DNA of 12,449 nt from a bacterium UBP17_UBA6191 (GCA_002422125.1 DITF01000030.1:1-12449); one strand, 5' to 3'; counted from the stretch's first letter, positions 1 through 7,103 are shown. The notes: generated from the letters alone by a model not told the origin. Made by a program: numbers and translations.

Positions 1-108
1 GGTTATTTAATGATTTTTAAGGACACTATCGCCACAGATGAAGATTCTCGCTACCGAATAGAAACCCTCACTCATCAGGGGAAGAGCGTGCAGGTCTATT
101 GGCTCTGA
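1..108 (+). CDS. C-terminal fragment of an unidentified protein
   Basis: An open frame runs from the window edge to a TGA at 106-108 and gives 35 residues ending in VQVYWL. The alternating polar and hydrophobic pattern looks like terminal beta strands, but I see no motif and cannot name a family. It converges with the minus-strand glycosyltransferase gene, whose stop codon begins one base further on (110), so the two genes have essentially no spacer. The tight convergence and the lack of any in-frame stop support it as a real gene end rather than chance. The start and most of the protein lie outside the window. Confidence 0.5.
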   Translation, partial: GYLMIFKDTIATDEDSRYRIETLTHQGKSVQVYWL

Positions 109-109
109 T

Positions 110-1213
110 TTATCTGGCCTTCAGAACGAGCTCATTTTTTTGAGGAGCAGTTGGCATTTTGACGGACTTGTAGGCCTTAAGAAAATGGATTTGTTGTACC
201 CTTTGCTGTTTTGTGAGAGGCAGAGAAAACATCAGAAACAGCAATATATTTGCGCCCACAATACAGGCCACAATCTCAATGGATGCATAGGCCAACAGGG
301 CCACTAGTAAGCCAGCACTGATGCTCATCAGATACAGACATGCTGTGGCTTGCCTGTGTCCGAGGCCGGAGGCAATTAATCTGTGGTGAATATGATTTTT
401 ATCTGGACTGAAGGGAGGTTTTCCCTCCATTAGCCTTCTGCCAATGGCCCAGAGGGTATCGCCTATGGGTAGAGCCAGAACCAAAATGGGTAAAATAAAA
501 CCAGCAAATGATTCTTTCCAGGGTAAAAGTTCGATAGAGCCGACAGCGAGGCAATAGCCTAAAAACAGAGACCCAACATCCCCCATAAACACCTTGGCTG
601 GGTGTGAATTGTAGCGTAAGAAGGCGGTTAAACCACCCATGAGCCCAGTAAGTAAAAAGGCCATCCCCAGGTTTCCACTACCCAGAAACACCAAAAATAT
701 ACACACGATCATGGCAGTACCGGCGGCTAAACCATCAAGCCCATCCAAAAGGTTGACGGCGTTACTGACTCCCACAATCCAAAACATGGTAAAGGGGATC
801 GACAAAACACCTAATTCTGAACCCATCCCAAAAATTTTAAATTCCGTAACCTGTACCCCAAATCCGCAGACAACCCCAGCAATAATCCACTGGTACAAAA
901 ACTTGGTTCTGGCTCTGAGATCAAAATAATCATCCAGTCCACCCAGCAAAGCGATAAAAAAGGCACCAAGGATAATCCCAATCAGTTTAAACCAATCATC
1001 CTGAGTACCTTGATTTTTAACCAATGGCAACATGATGGCAGCAGTCAAAAAGCCCGTAATAAAAATAAACCCGCCCATTCTTAAAATTTTGCAGCGATGC
1101 ACGGATCGTTGCTTGGGGATATCATAAATTTTAAGCTGCTCTAAAAGCTTAAAAATACTGGGGCAGGCAAACCAGCTTACCAAGGCACTAAATATAAATA
1201 CGAGTATCAGCAT
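110..1213 (-). CDS. WecA/TagO/MraY-family polyprenyl-phosphate sugar-1-phosphate transferase
   Basis: This integral membrane enzyme is predicted to transfer a UDP-linked N-acetylhexosamine 1-phosphate to undecaprenyl phosphate, the first lipid-linked step of O-antigen, capsule, enterobacterial common antigen or teichoic-acid-like glycan synthesis. The 367 residues are mostly hydrophobic, compatible with about ten to eleven membrane spans. All family landmarks are present: the acidic pair DD at 94-95, NLLDGLDGLAAG at 154-165, FMGDVGS at 209-215 and the cytoplasmic HIHHR motif at 274-278. That last motif separates the WecA/TagO branch from MraY. The start at MLILVF is the only sensible one, although I see no good Shine-Dalgarno sequence before it. 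The asnB gene nearby fits an envelope-polysaccharide neighbourhood. The exact sugar substrate cannot be read from sequence. Confidence 0.93.
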   Translation of the reverse strand: MLILVFIFSALVSWFACPSIFKLLEQLKIYDIPKQRSVHRCKILRMGGFIFITGFLTAAIMLPLVKNQGTQDDWFKLIGIILGAFFIALLGGLDDYFDLRARTKFLYQWIIAGVVCGFGVQVTEFKIFGMGSELGVLSIPFTMFWIVGVSNAVNLLDGLDGLAAGTAMIVCIFLVFLGSGNLGMAFLLTGLMGGLTAFLRYNSHPAKVFMGDVGSLFLGYCLAVGSIELLPWKESFAGFILPILVLALPIGDTLWAIGRRLMEGKPPFSPDKNHIHHRLIASGLGHRQATACLYLMSISAGLLVALLAYASIEIVACIVGANILLFLMFSLPLTKQQRVQQIHFLKAYKSVKMPTAPQKNELVLKAR

Positions 1214-1235
1214 AATAAAATCTTTAATCCGAAAT

Positions 1236-1258
1236 CGCCCGATTATCTCAAATCGGCG
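1236..1258. other. Imperfect inverted repeat between the Rpn and WecA-family genes
   Basis: CCGATT at 1239-1244 pairs with AATCGG at 1251-1256 across a six-base loop. A flanking CG/CG pair extends the stem if C1238 is bulged. On the minus strand it lies after the Rpn gene stop (1348) and about 25 bases before the transferase start (1213). No T-tract follows on either strand, so a classical terminator is unlikely; it could be a leader hairpin or an operator. The rest of the 134-base spacer 1214-1347 shows nothing else I can support. Confidence 0.25.
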
Positions 1259-1347
1259 TCAAAATGGCAACTTACGAGTTCGTTACCTTAGTATTCGTCG
1301 TGATGGATTGGTTATTTAATTATGCCTTCGAGCTTCATGGTCAAGGT

Positions 1348-2262
1348 TTACAGTAGCTCCAAATAGGTGTTTATGATCGCATCAAAACCCTGCCCCTGCA
1401 GATTCAACATTTTTTTTCGAGCCATTTCAGCGTCTAATATTCCGTCCTGATAGAACTGTAAAATCGTCTTTAATGTGCCTTCAATGTTCCCTTCAGCTTT
1501 CCCTTCAGCCCTGCCTTCCCGACGGGCGATCTTTTTTTCAAGGCGAATGGTTTCAGCAAGACTAGCCTCATCTCTTAAGCTATCTAAAAACCGATTGTAC
1601 TCACGGCGATCCTGATCACTTAAACGAGAGATATCCAGAATCTCCTTCGCCTCGTTTAACCCTTTGGCAGAAAAGTGAGGTTCGACCTTTTCGTGCTTGA
1701 GAAAGTAGAGCCACTGATCGAGAGTATCTTTGGCCACTCCGTCAAAACCAGTGACATTTAATAGCCAGTATTCGGGGAAAATATCGCAGAAGCGTTCCTT
1801 ACTGGCAAACTTTTCCTTTTGCCTGGGATCCATCAAAAGTTCATCTCGGTTATGCAGGCCATAAAAGCTGGTTGTGCCACGGTATACATAATCTGTCCCA
1901 AGGCCGGGCTCAAAATATAAAATATTAATGGAATAAATTTTGCGAACCTCGGCGTATTCTTTGCCTTGTTGCATATATTCAGTAATGGCTCGGCTGACCG
2001 AATAGAGCATACGAAGCAGGTAATCTACTTGGTAATCAATTTGAACTTCCACCAAAAATAAATGGGAGTCCTCATCTTCACAGAGAATATCCACACGATT
2101 AAGTTTTTGAAGACGATATTCTTTGTTAGTCTCACTTTCCAAGATCTGTTTGATTTTTGTGTCTCTGCCAATGATGGAAGAAATAAAGCCTTCCAAAACA
2201 GTGAAATTGGCTTTTTGTCTAAGGATTTTTTTAATGGCCCAATCAAAGCGGATCAATTGCAT
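1348..2262 (-). CDS. Rpn-family PD-(D/E)XK nuclease (transposase-like)
   Basis: The protein belongs to the Rpn/PDDEXK_2 group, often annotated as putative transposase. E. coli Rpn members are metal-dependent DNA endonucleases that raise RecA-independent recombination. The 304 residues are close to family length. The N-terminus (RFDWAIKKIL) matches the usual D-x-x-[FI]-K-x-[IL] opening. The nuclease core is visible as D58 in RVDIL and E72-x-Q74 in LVEVQ, the D...ExQ variant of the PD-(D/E)XK site. A low-complexity run rich in EG pairs (about 249-262) precedes a short C-terminal helical part, a common trait of this family. There are no terminal inverted repeats or target duplications nearby, so I see a stand-alone gene rather than an active element. 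The first in-frame ATG is also the family-consistent start, and it lacks a Shine-Dalgarno sequence. Confidence 0.87.
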   Translation of the reverse strand: MQLIRFDWAIKKILRQKANFTVLEGFISSIIGRDTKIKQILESETNKEYRLQKLNRVDILCEDEDSHLFLVEVQIDYQVDYLLRMLYSVSRAITEYMQQGKEYAEVRKIYSINILYFEPGLGTDYVYRGTTSFYGLHNRDELLMDPRQKEKFASKERFCDIFPEYWLLNVTGFDGVAKDTLDQWLYFLKHEKVEPHFSAKGLNEAKEILDISRLSDQDRREYNRFLDSLRDEASLAETIRLEKKIARREGRAEGKAEGNIEGTLKTILQFYQDGILDAEMARKKMLNLQGQGFDAIINTYLELL

Positions 2263-2268
2263 ATAGAT

Positions 2269-2297
2269 ATTCTAGCCGTAGGTGGTTTGGGAAGCAA
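2269..2297 (-). promoter_or_regulatory. Possible promoter of the Rpn gene, giving a leaderless mRNA
   Basis: On the minus strand TAGAAT (2274-2269) matches the -10 consensus at five of six bases. It lies exactly 17 bases from TTGCTT (2297-2292), which keeps only the TTG of the -35 consensus. Transcription would start about at the A of the ATG at 2262, which agrees with the absence of any ribosome binding site there. The -35 match is weak, so this is suggestive only. I see no convincing promoter for the divergent asnB gene in the rest of 2263-2384. Confidence 0.3.
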
Positions 2298-2384
2298 GAG
2301 CACTTTGGTTCAGAGGCAGGGTCACACTTCCTCATTGCCCTGATGCATACTTTATGCTTGAATGCCGTCTTGGAGGAATAAAGA

Positions 2385-4337
2385 ATGTGTGGAATAACTG
2401 GCTGGCTTGACTTTAATGTCCCATGGCCTAAAGAAAAATCTCAGAATTTGATTGAGGCAATGTGTTTGGCCATTGTGCATCGGGGGCCTGATTCGTGGGG
2501 ATCTTGGATATCTGCGGACGGGGCCTGTGTTTTAGGTCATCGCCGTTTGGCGATTGTGGATTTAACCCCAACTGGTTACCAGCCCATGCAGTCCCATTCG
2601 GGCCGTTGGCAGATTTCCTTTAATGGGGAAATATACAATTTTTCAGAGATCCGGGCTTTACTGGAAAAGGAAAGTCAATATCGTTGGAGGGGGACATCGG
2701 ACACAGAAATACTACTGGAAGCGGTGGAGGCCTGGGGAGTTGAAAAAACTCTGGAGCTTTTGGATGGCATGTTTGTTTTTGCCGCCTGGGATCTTCAAAA
2801 ACGGGAGTTGTGGCTGGCGCGGGATCGTCTTGGAGAAAAGCCTCTATATTATGGAATATTTGGATCAACTCTGATTTTTGGTTCAGAGCTGAAGGCCATT
2901 AAAGAAAATCCCCATTTTAATTCCCAAATAAGCCGCACGGCCATTGGTCTTTTGATGCGCTACAGTTACATTCCAGTACCATATACGATCTATTCCGGGG
3001 TGAATAAGTTACCCCCAGCCCATTTTACAAAAATTCATGCCTCTGATTCCAATCAAATCCTGATGGATACCAAGTGTTACTGGGATATTGCCCAGGTAGC
3101 TAAAACCAGGGTTAGTAACCCACTATCTACCAGCTTCGATGAAAATGTAAACAGTCTGGATCTGCTGCTTAAAGCCTCTGTTTCCGAACGAATGCTGGCG
3201 GATGTGCCCTTGGGGGCATTTTTATCTGGGGGGGTTGACTCCTCCTTGGTCGTGGCTTTGATGCAGGCTCAGTCTTCGCGTCCCGTAAAAACTTTTAGCA
3301 TGGGGTTTGAATTTTCTGAATATGACGAGTCCCCATGGGCTAAGGCAATTGCCAAGCATTTGGGTACCGATCATACTGAAATGATCGTCACGGCCAAACA
3401 AGCTATGGGAGTTATACCAAAGTTAGCTACCATGTATGATGAACCTTTTGCGGATTCCAGTCAGATTCCCACATTTTTGGTCTCACAACTAGCAAGAAAA
3501 CATGTCACAGTTTCCTTGTCTGGGGATGCAGGAGACGAATTTTTTGGTGGGTACACTCGCTATTTTATGGCCGCAGGCCTTTGGAATAAGTTTGGAAGTA
3601 TTCCATATCCCATGCGCATGGGTCTGGCTCAGTTGATTGATACTGTTCCTGGGTCGTTCTGGAATGCCTGTGGCCAAGTTTTACCGCAAAAGAAAGCGGC
3701 ATCAAGGCCGGCTGAAAAAGCCAAAAAATTTGTGAAACTTCTAAAAAGTCGTCAGGGTGGGGAAGCGGTCCTGTCCTTTGTGTCTCAGTGGATGGAACCT
3801 TGGGAAATGGTGGCAAATACTGAGCCAGAGCCTAAGTACTACTCATTGCCACAAGGGTTTGAGAGCTGGTCTTTGGAAGAGAGATTTATGTTGATGGACA
3901 TGCAGCATTATCTGACCGACGATATTTTAGTGAAGGTAGATCGGGCGGCCATGGCTGTATCTTTGGAGACTCGGGTTCCGTTTTTAGACCGGGATGTGAT
4001 GGAGTTTGCCTGGAGTCTTCCTTTGTCGCATAAGATTAGCGAGGGCGAGGGTAAGGTCATTTTAAAAAAGCTTCTGGCTAAATATGTGCCGGAAAAGCTG
4101 TTTGTGCGCCCGAAAATGGGTTTTGGGATTCCTTTGGAGCATTGGTTGCGGGGTGATTTGCGGGATTGGGCCGAAGGTCTTCTGGAGCCCGAGCGCATGC
4201 GCAGTCAGGGTTTTTTGAATGTGGAGATGGTACGAAAAACCTGGGAAAGGCATATTTTGGGAGAAGGAGAGATGCAGCATAAGCTGTGGCCAATCCTTAT
4301 GCTTCAAGCCTGGCTGGAGTCCAGTAATGAATTTTGA
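2385..4337 (+). CDS. asnB: Asparagine synthetase (glutamine-hydrolysing), class II amidotransferase
   Basis: The enzyme makes asparagine from aspartate, ATP and glutamine, or amidates a related carboxylate such as a uronic acid in surface-polysaccharide clusters. The N-terminal nucleophile hydrolase domain starts with Cys2 (MCGITGW) and shows HRGPD at 32-36 and SFNGEIYN near 78-85. The synthetase domain has the pyrophosphate loop SGGVDSS at 281-287, YDEPFADSSQIPT at 351-363 and SGDAGDE at 379-385. At 650 residues it is full length and somewhat longer than E. coli AsnB, as is usual for EPS-linked homologues. A strong Shine-Dalgarno sequence (GGAGGA, 2372-2377) fixes the start, and the catalytic Cys must follow the initiator Met. 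The nearby WecA-family transferase supports a role in envelope glycan synthesis, but a housekeeping role is equally possible. Confidence 0.95.
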   Translation: MCGITGWLDFNVPWPKEKSQNLIEAMCLAIVHRGPDSWGSWISADGACVLGHRRLAIVDLTPTGYQPMQSHSGRWQISFNGEIYNFSEIRALLEKESQYRWRGTSDTEILLEAVEAWGVEKTLELLDGMFVFAAWDLQKRELWLARDRLGEKPLYYGIFGSTLIFGSELKAIKENPHFNSQISRTAIGLLMRYSYIPVPYTIYSGVNKLPPAHFTKIHASDSNQILMDTKCYWDIAQVAKTRVSNPLSTSFDENVNSLDLLLKASVSERMLADVPLGAFLSGGVDSSLVVALMQAQSSRPVKTFSMGFEFSEYDESPWAKAIAKHLGTDHTEMIVTAKQAMGVIPKLATMYDEPFADSSQIPTFLVSQLARKHVTVSLSGDAGDEFFGGYTRYFMAAGLWNKFGSIPYPMRMGLAQLIDTVPGSFWNACGQVLPQKKAASRPAEKAKKFVKLLKSRQGGEAVLSFVSQWMEPWEMVANTEPEPKYYSLPQGFESWSLEERFMLMDMQHYLTDDILVKVDRAAMAVSLETRVPFLDRDVMEFAWSLPLSHKISEGEGKVILKKLLAKYVPEKLFVRPKMGFGIPLEHWLRGDLRDWAEGLLEPERMRSQGFLNVEMVRKTWERHILGEGEMQHKLWPILMLQAWLESSNEF

Positions 4338-4462
4338 TTTTGCATCCTAATGCCGTGAGTGATAGGATATCTCTCGCCTGCGGTATGCGTGAATCTGGAT
4401 CGTTTTGGGGCCTACAATTTTTTGTTTGAGGAAGCGAGTTTCAGTTCTCTGAGCCGTTATCC

Positions 4463-4480
4463 GCCTGTTTAAAAACAGGC
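4463..4480. promoter_or_regulatory. 18-nt palindrome upstream of the microcompartment operon
   Basis: GCCTGTTT (4463-4470) and AAACAGGC (4473-4480) form a perfect inverted repeat around AA, 68 bases before the first shell gene. The two-base centre makes a poor RNA hairpin and no T-run follows on either strand, so an operator for a dimeric regulator is more likely than an asnB terminator. The surrounding gap 4338-4547 has no gene and no promoter I can call with confidence. It ends in a good Shine-Dalgarno sequence (AAAGGAG, 4533-4539) eight bases before the ATG. Confidence 0.45.
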
Positions 4481-4547
4481 CTTCAAACACCGGAACTACG
4501 GTACTGCGGGTATTTTCATATTCTGACCCCCTAAAGGAGCGGGAAAT

Positions 4548-4853
4548 ATGCAAGGACAGGGCGAAGCGCTGGGAATGATTGAAACTAAGGGTCTGGTTGG
4601 TCTGGTAGAGGCCTCGGATGCAATGTGTAAGGCAGCCAATGTGACATTGGTGGGCTGGGAAAAAGTGGGCGGCGGTCTGGTGACAGCCATTATTCGTGGC
4701 GATGTGGCCGCGGTAAAGGCAGCTACAGATGCAGGTGCTGCTGCAGCTAATAAGGTTGGGGAGCTGGTATCTGTACATGTAATACCTCGTCCTCATTCTA
4801 ACCTGGAATCAGTATTTAGTCTGACAGGTTCAGCAACAGGTTCAAAAAAGTAA
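4548..4853 (+). CDS. BMC-H hexameric microcompartment shell protein (EutM/PduA/CcmK family)
   Basis: This protein forms the hexagonal tiles that build the facets of a bacterial microcompartment and whose central pore passes small metabolites. The 101-residue chain is a single BMC domain: ALGMIETKG (8-15 region), LVEASDAMCKAA, then WEKVGGGLVTAIIRGDVAAVKAA, with pore-loop glycines at about 41-43, and the canonical VHVIPRPH ending near 76-83. The short tail (SLTGSATGSKK) is probably disordered. A strong Shine-Dalgarno sequence supports the start. It is the first gene of a compact operon, with the pentamer gene beginning four bases after its stop. It is the only BMC-H in the window and no tandem-domain BMC-T is present, so facets would be homomeric unless other shell genes lie elsewhere. 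Confidence 0.96.
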   Translation: MQGQGEALGMIETKGLVGLVEASDAMCKAANVTLVGWEKVGGGLVTAIIRGDVAAVKAATDAGAAAANKVGELVSVHVIPRPHSNLESVFSLTGSATGSKK

Positions 4854-4857
4854 TTGA

Positions 4858-5145
4858 ATGAAGATTGGTAAGGTCACTGGCACTGTGGTTTGTTCCGTTA
4901 AGGACAAACGACTGGAGGGCCTGAAATTGCTTGTGGTGCAGGAATATAGCCTGCTTCAAGAGGCAACTCAGGCTTTCCATGTGGCAGCCGATACGGTTCA
5001 GGCAGGGCCTGGGGATTTAGTGCTGTTTGCGTCGGGCTCCTCGGCACGAAACACAGATAAAACCTCAAACAAGGCTGTTGACTGCACCATTATTGCAATT
5101 GTGGATACTATCCATCTCAATGAAGCTGTATTAAAACTTGCCTGA
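4858..5145 (+). CDS. BMC-P pentameric vertex protein (EutN/CcmL family), first copy
   Basis: EutN/CcmL proteins form pentamers that cap the vertices of the icosahedral shell. The 95 residues match the family in length and order: the N-terminal strand MKIGKVTGTVVCS, KLLVVQ near 23-28, the glycine-rich segment AGPGDLVLFASGSSARNT at about 49-66 and the terminal strand TIIAIVDTI at 77-85. The GSSAR segment is nearly canonical, in contrast to the second BMC-P of this operon. The start is four bases after the BMC-H stop and has no clear Shine-Dalgarno sequence, which suggests translational coupling and lower expression. That would suit a protein needed in far fewer copies than the hexamer. Confidence 0.94.
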   Translation: MKIGKVTGTVVCSVKDKRLEGLKLLVVQEYSLLQEATQAFHVAADTVQAGPGDLVLFASGSSARNTDKTSNKAVDCTIIAIVDTIHLNEAVLKLA

Positions 5146-5160
5146 GCAAAAGCGGGTCTT

Positions 5161-5178
5161 GGCTGTGCATAAACAGCC
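5161..5178 (+). other. Small intercistronic hairpin before the aldehyde dehydrogenase gene
   Basis: GGCTGT (5161-5166) pairs with ACAGCC (5173-5178) over a six-base loop. It lies in the only sizeable gap (84 bases, 5146-5229) between the shell and enzyme genes. It has no U-tract, so it is not a standard terminator; it might mark an mRNA processing site or tune expression between shell and cargo. It is short enough to be chance. Confidence 0.25.
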
Positions 5179-5217
5179 TCTAAAGGTTCATTGTGCTCTG
5201 GCCGGGTGTGCGGCAGT

Positions 5218-5224
5218 GGGAGAG
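5218..5224 (+). promoter_or_regulatory. Shine-Dalgarno sequence that fixes the aldehyde dehydrogenase start
   Basis: GGGAGAG lies five bases before the ATG at 5230. The frame is open further upstream to an ATG at 5191, but that extension encodes a Cys/Arg/Gly-rich 13-residue piece unlike any dehydrogenase N-terminus. The 5230 start puts the encapsulation-peptide-like helix right at the N-terminus. Confidence 0.6.
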
Positions 5225-5229
5225 CTATC

Positions 5230-6654
5230 ATGTCCTTTACTCCTCAGGATGTGGCTGAAATTGTCAGCCGTGTTGTGGATGAATTGTCCTCTAAAGGGAA
5301 TATTCAGGCCGGGGCTTCTGTTTCCAGCGTTTCTTCTGGGAGTGCTGGAGAACGAGGCGTTTTTTCAGATGTAGATTCGGCAGTGAATGCAGCAAAAAAG
5401 GCCTATGAATCTTGGCAGCATGTACCATTAGCCATCCGGGGTAAGGCAATTGATGCCATCCGTTCCATTTGTCTTCAGCATCTGAAAGATCTGGCGAAGC
5501 TGGCCCACGATGAAACAGGGCTTGGTCGCTACGAAGACAAGTTAAATAAAAATCTTTTGGTAATTGAAAAAACCCCTGGGATCGAAGACCTTCAGCCTGT
5601 GGCGTACTCGGGAGATTTTGGCCTGACTCTTGGCGAATGTGCTCCTTATGGGGTAATCGGAGCCATCACCCCAACAACCAACCCCACAGAAACGATTATT
5701 AACAATGCCATCGGCATGATTGCTGCGGGTAATGCCGTGGTGTTTAATGCTCATCCTCGGGCCAAACGCTGTTGCGCTTACGCCGTGGATTTGATTAATC
5801 AGGCTGTATTGAGTGTAGGTGGCCCGGTTAATCTGGCCTGCATCATTAAGAATCCGACCATGGATTCAGGCAATGCCCTGATGAACCACCTAGGCATTCG
5901 TATTCTGGTGGTCACTGGCGGCCCTGGCATCGTGAAGGCCGCTTTTCAATCCGGTAAAAAGGTCATTGCGGCAGGGCCTGGGAATCCTCCAGCCGTGGTA
6001 GATGAAACGGCAGATTTGGATGAAGCCGCCAAAAATATTATTGCTGGTGCTACTTTGGATAATAATATCCTTTGTATTGCCGAGAAAGAAATTTTTGTAG
6101 TGGACAGTGTGGCCGATGCCTTTATAGCAGCCCTTAAGCGACACGGTGGTTATCAGGTAATTGGAAGCAATATAGCCAAGCTGGAAAAACATATTTTTCA
6201 TGACGGGCATTTTGATGCCGACCTGATTGGACAAAATGCTGATAAAATTCTCAAAGGCATTGGAATTGATGCCCCAGCAACAACTCGCATGGCTTTTATT
6301 GAGACGGATAAGAGTCATTTTTTGGTGCAAAAAGAGCAGATGATGCCGGTTTTGCCAGTAGTGCGCTGCCCTGATGTAGTCACGGCAATTGCTTGGGCAG
6401 TAGAAGCCGAAAAAGGTAACTTCCATACAGCCACCATGCACTCAAGGCATTTGGATAACCTGCATGCTATGGCAGTTGCCTGTAACTGCTCTATTTTTGT
6501 AAAAAATGGCCCGTCTTATGCTGGTTTGGGAATGCATGGAGAAGGTTATGCCACCATGTCGATCTCATCCCCAACCGGGGAAGGCCTGACCAGTGCCAGA
6601 ACTTTTACCCGCTCCCGTCGTTGTGTTCTGAAAGGGCATTTTCGCATCGTATGA
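5230..6654 (+). CDS. CoA-acylating aldehyde dehydrogenase, PduP/EutE-type microcompartment cargo
   Basis: The enzyme oxidises an aldehyde with NAD+ and coenzyme A to an acyl-CoA, the signature reaction inside catabolic microcompartments. At 474 residues it matches PduP/EutE. Residues about 4-20 (TPQDVAEIVSRVVDEL) form a short amphipathic helix followed by a Ser/Gly-rich linker (about 21-42), the typical layout of an encapsulation peptide that binds the shell lumen. The catalytic domain shows GVIGAITPTTNPTETIINNA (141-160), VVTGGPGIV (227-235), AAGPGNPPAVVD (247-258) and the nucleophile Cys282 in DNNILCIAEKE. The C-terminus, TGEGLTSARTFTRSRRCVL, is the family ending. Its last codons overlap the next gene by an ATGA junction, indicating translational coupling. 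The substrate aldehyde cannot be deduced from sequence. Confidence 0.95.
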   Translation: MSFTPQDVAEIVSRVVDELSSKGNIQAGASVSSVSSGSAGERGVFSDVDSAVNAAKKAYESWQHVPLAIRGKAIDAIRSICLQHLKDLAKLAHDETGLGRYEDKLNKNLLVIEKTPGIEDLQPVAYSGDFGLTLGECAPYGVIGAITPTTNPTETIINNAIGMIAAGNAVVFNAHPRAKRCCAYAVDLINQAVLSVGGPVNLACIIKNPTMDSGNALMNHLGIRILVVTGGPGIVKAAFQSGKKVIAAGPGNPPAVVDETADLDEAAKNIIAGATLDNNILCIAEKEIFVVDSVADAFIAALKRHGGYQVIGSNIAKLEKHIFHDGHFDADLIGQNADKILKGIGIDAPATTRMAFIETDKSHFLVQKEQMMPVLPVVRCPDVVTAIAWAVEAEKGNFHTATMHSRHLDNLHAMAVACNCSIFVKNGPSYAGLGMHGEGYATMSISSPTGEGLTSARTFTRSRRCVLKGHFRIV

Positions 6655-7103
6655 AACCAAGAATTGCCATTGCATCCGATCACGGGGGTTTTCGCCTCAA
6701 GGGTATTGTAATTGAATATCTTAAAAAAGAGCTTGGTTTTGAAGTGGACGATTTCGGCCCCTTTGATACCGAAAGCGTAGACTACCCTGATTTTGCGGCT
6801 ATTGTAGCTCGGCAAGTGGCCTCATCGTCGAATCAGATAGGCATCATGATTGATGGTGTGGGTATAGGCTCTACCATGGCTGCCAATAAAATTTCTGGGG
6901 TTCGTTGCGCCTTGTGTTGGGATGATTTTACGGCTAATAATGCCCGGGAGCACAATCATGCCAATATGTTGTGTATTGGTGGTCAGATCATCGGAGACAC
7001 TTTGGCCAAAGCCATTGTGAAAAAGTTCGTATCTACGCCTTGGGCTGAAGGCCGTCATGCTGCCAGAGTTGCAAAAATTATGGCGCTTGAATCCGGTATT
7101 TAA
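6651..7103 (+). CDS. RpiB/LacA/LacB-family sugar-phosphate isomerase homologue with Asp replacing the catalytic Cys
   Basis: RpiB enzymes interconvert ribose 5-phosphate and ribulose 5-phosphate; LacAB acts on galactose 6-phosphate. The 150 residues are standard length and carry the fold signatures SDHGG (9-13), DYPDFA (44-49), GIGSTMAANKISGVR (71-85), AREHNHANML (98-107) and GDTLAKAIV (115-123). The usual CGTGIG active-site segment reads DGVGIG here, so the general-base Cys is Asp68. From memory, LacA subunits and some BMC-linked RpiB homologues have Asp here, so the protein may use a different mechanism, need a partner or act on another sugar phosphate. The ATG at 6651 overlaps the dehydrogenase stop (ATGA); the earlier in-frame ATG at 6621 would add unrelated residues. 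An RpiB homologue beside shell genes is a hallmark of SPU-type loci. Confidence 0.9.
   Translation: MKPRIAIASDHGGFRLKGIVIEYLKKELGFEVDDFGPFDTESVDYPDFAAIVARQVASSSNQIGIMIDGVGIGSTMAANKISGVRCALCWDDFTANNAREHNHANMLCIGGQIIGDTLAKAIVKKFVSTPWAEGRHAARVAKIMALESGI

Noticed and set aside
1310..1320. Direct repeat of the 11 bases GGTTATTTAAT at 1-11 and 1310-1320
   Set aside because: Short and AT-rich, with no terminal inverted repeats or transposase framing the interval; chance is the simplest explanation.
1348..2262. Rpn gene as part of an insertion sequence
   Set aside because: No inverted repeats or target-site duplications are visible on either side, and the family is now known mostly as stand-alone nucleases.
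2345..2357. Small palindrome GCATA-CTT-TATGC before asnB
   Set aside because: A five-base arm with a three-base centre is too short to call, and no promoter could be aligned with it.
2620..2874. Open frames on both strands within asnB
   Set aside because: Both overlap the conserved glutaminase domain and have no motif or ribosome binding site.
3228..3234. Run of seven G in asnB as a possible programmed slippage site
   Set aside because: It encodes the Gly-Gly of the conserved SGGVDSS loop and the frame continues intact for the full family length.
4347..4796. 149-residue minus-strand open frame across the region before and into the BMC-H gene
   Set aside because: Cys/His-rich composition with no motif; it overlaps a certain BMC-H gene and the palindrome region. 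It is the antisense shadow of coding sequence.
5191..5229. Extended start of the aldehyde dehydrogenase
   Set aside because: The 13 extra residues are unlike the family, and a good ribosome binding site precedes the ATG at 5230.
5890..6441. 183-residue minus-strand open frame inside the aldehyde dehydrogenase
   Set aside because: Antisense to a clearly conserved catalytic domain, with no ribosome binding site or recognisable motif.
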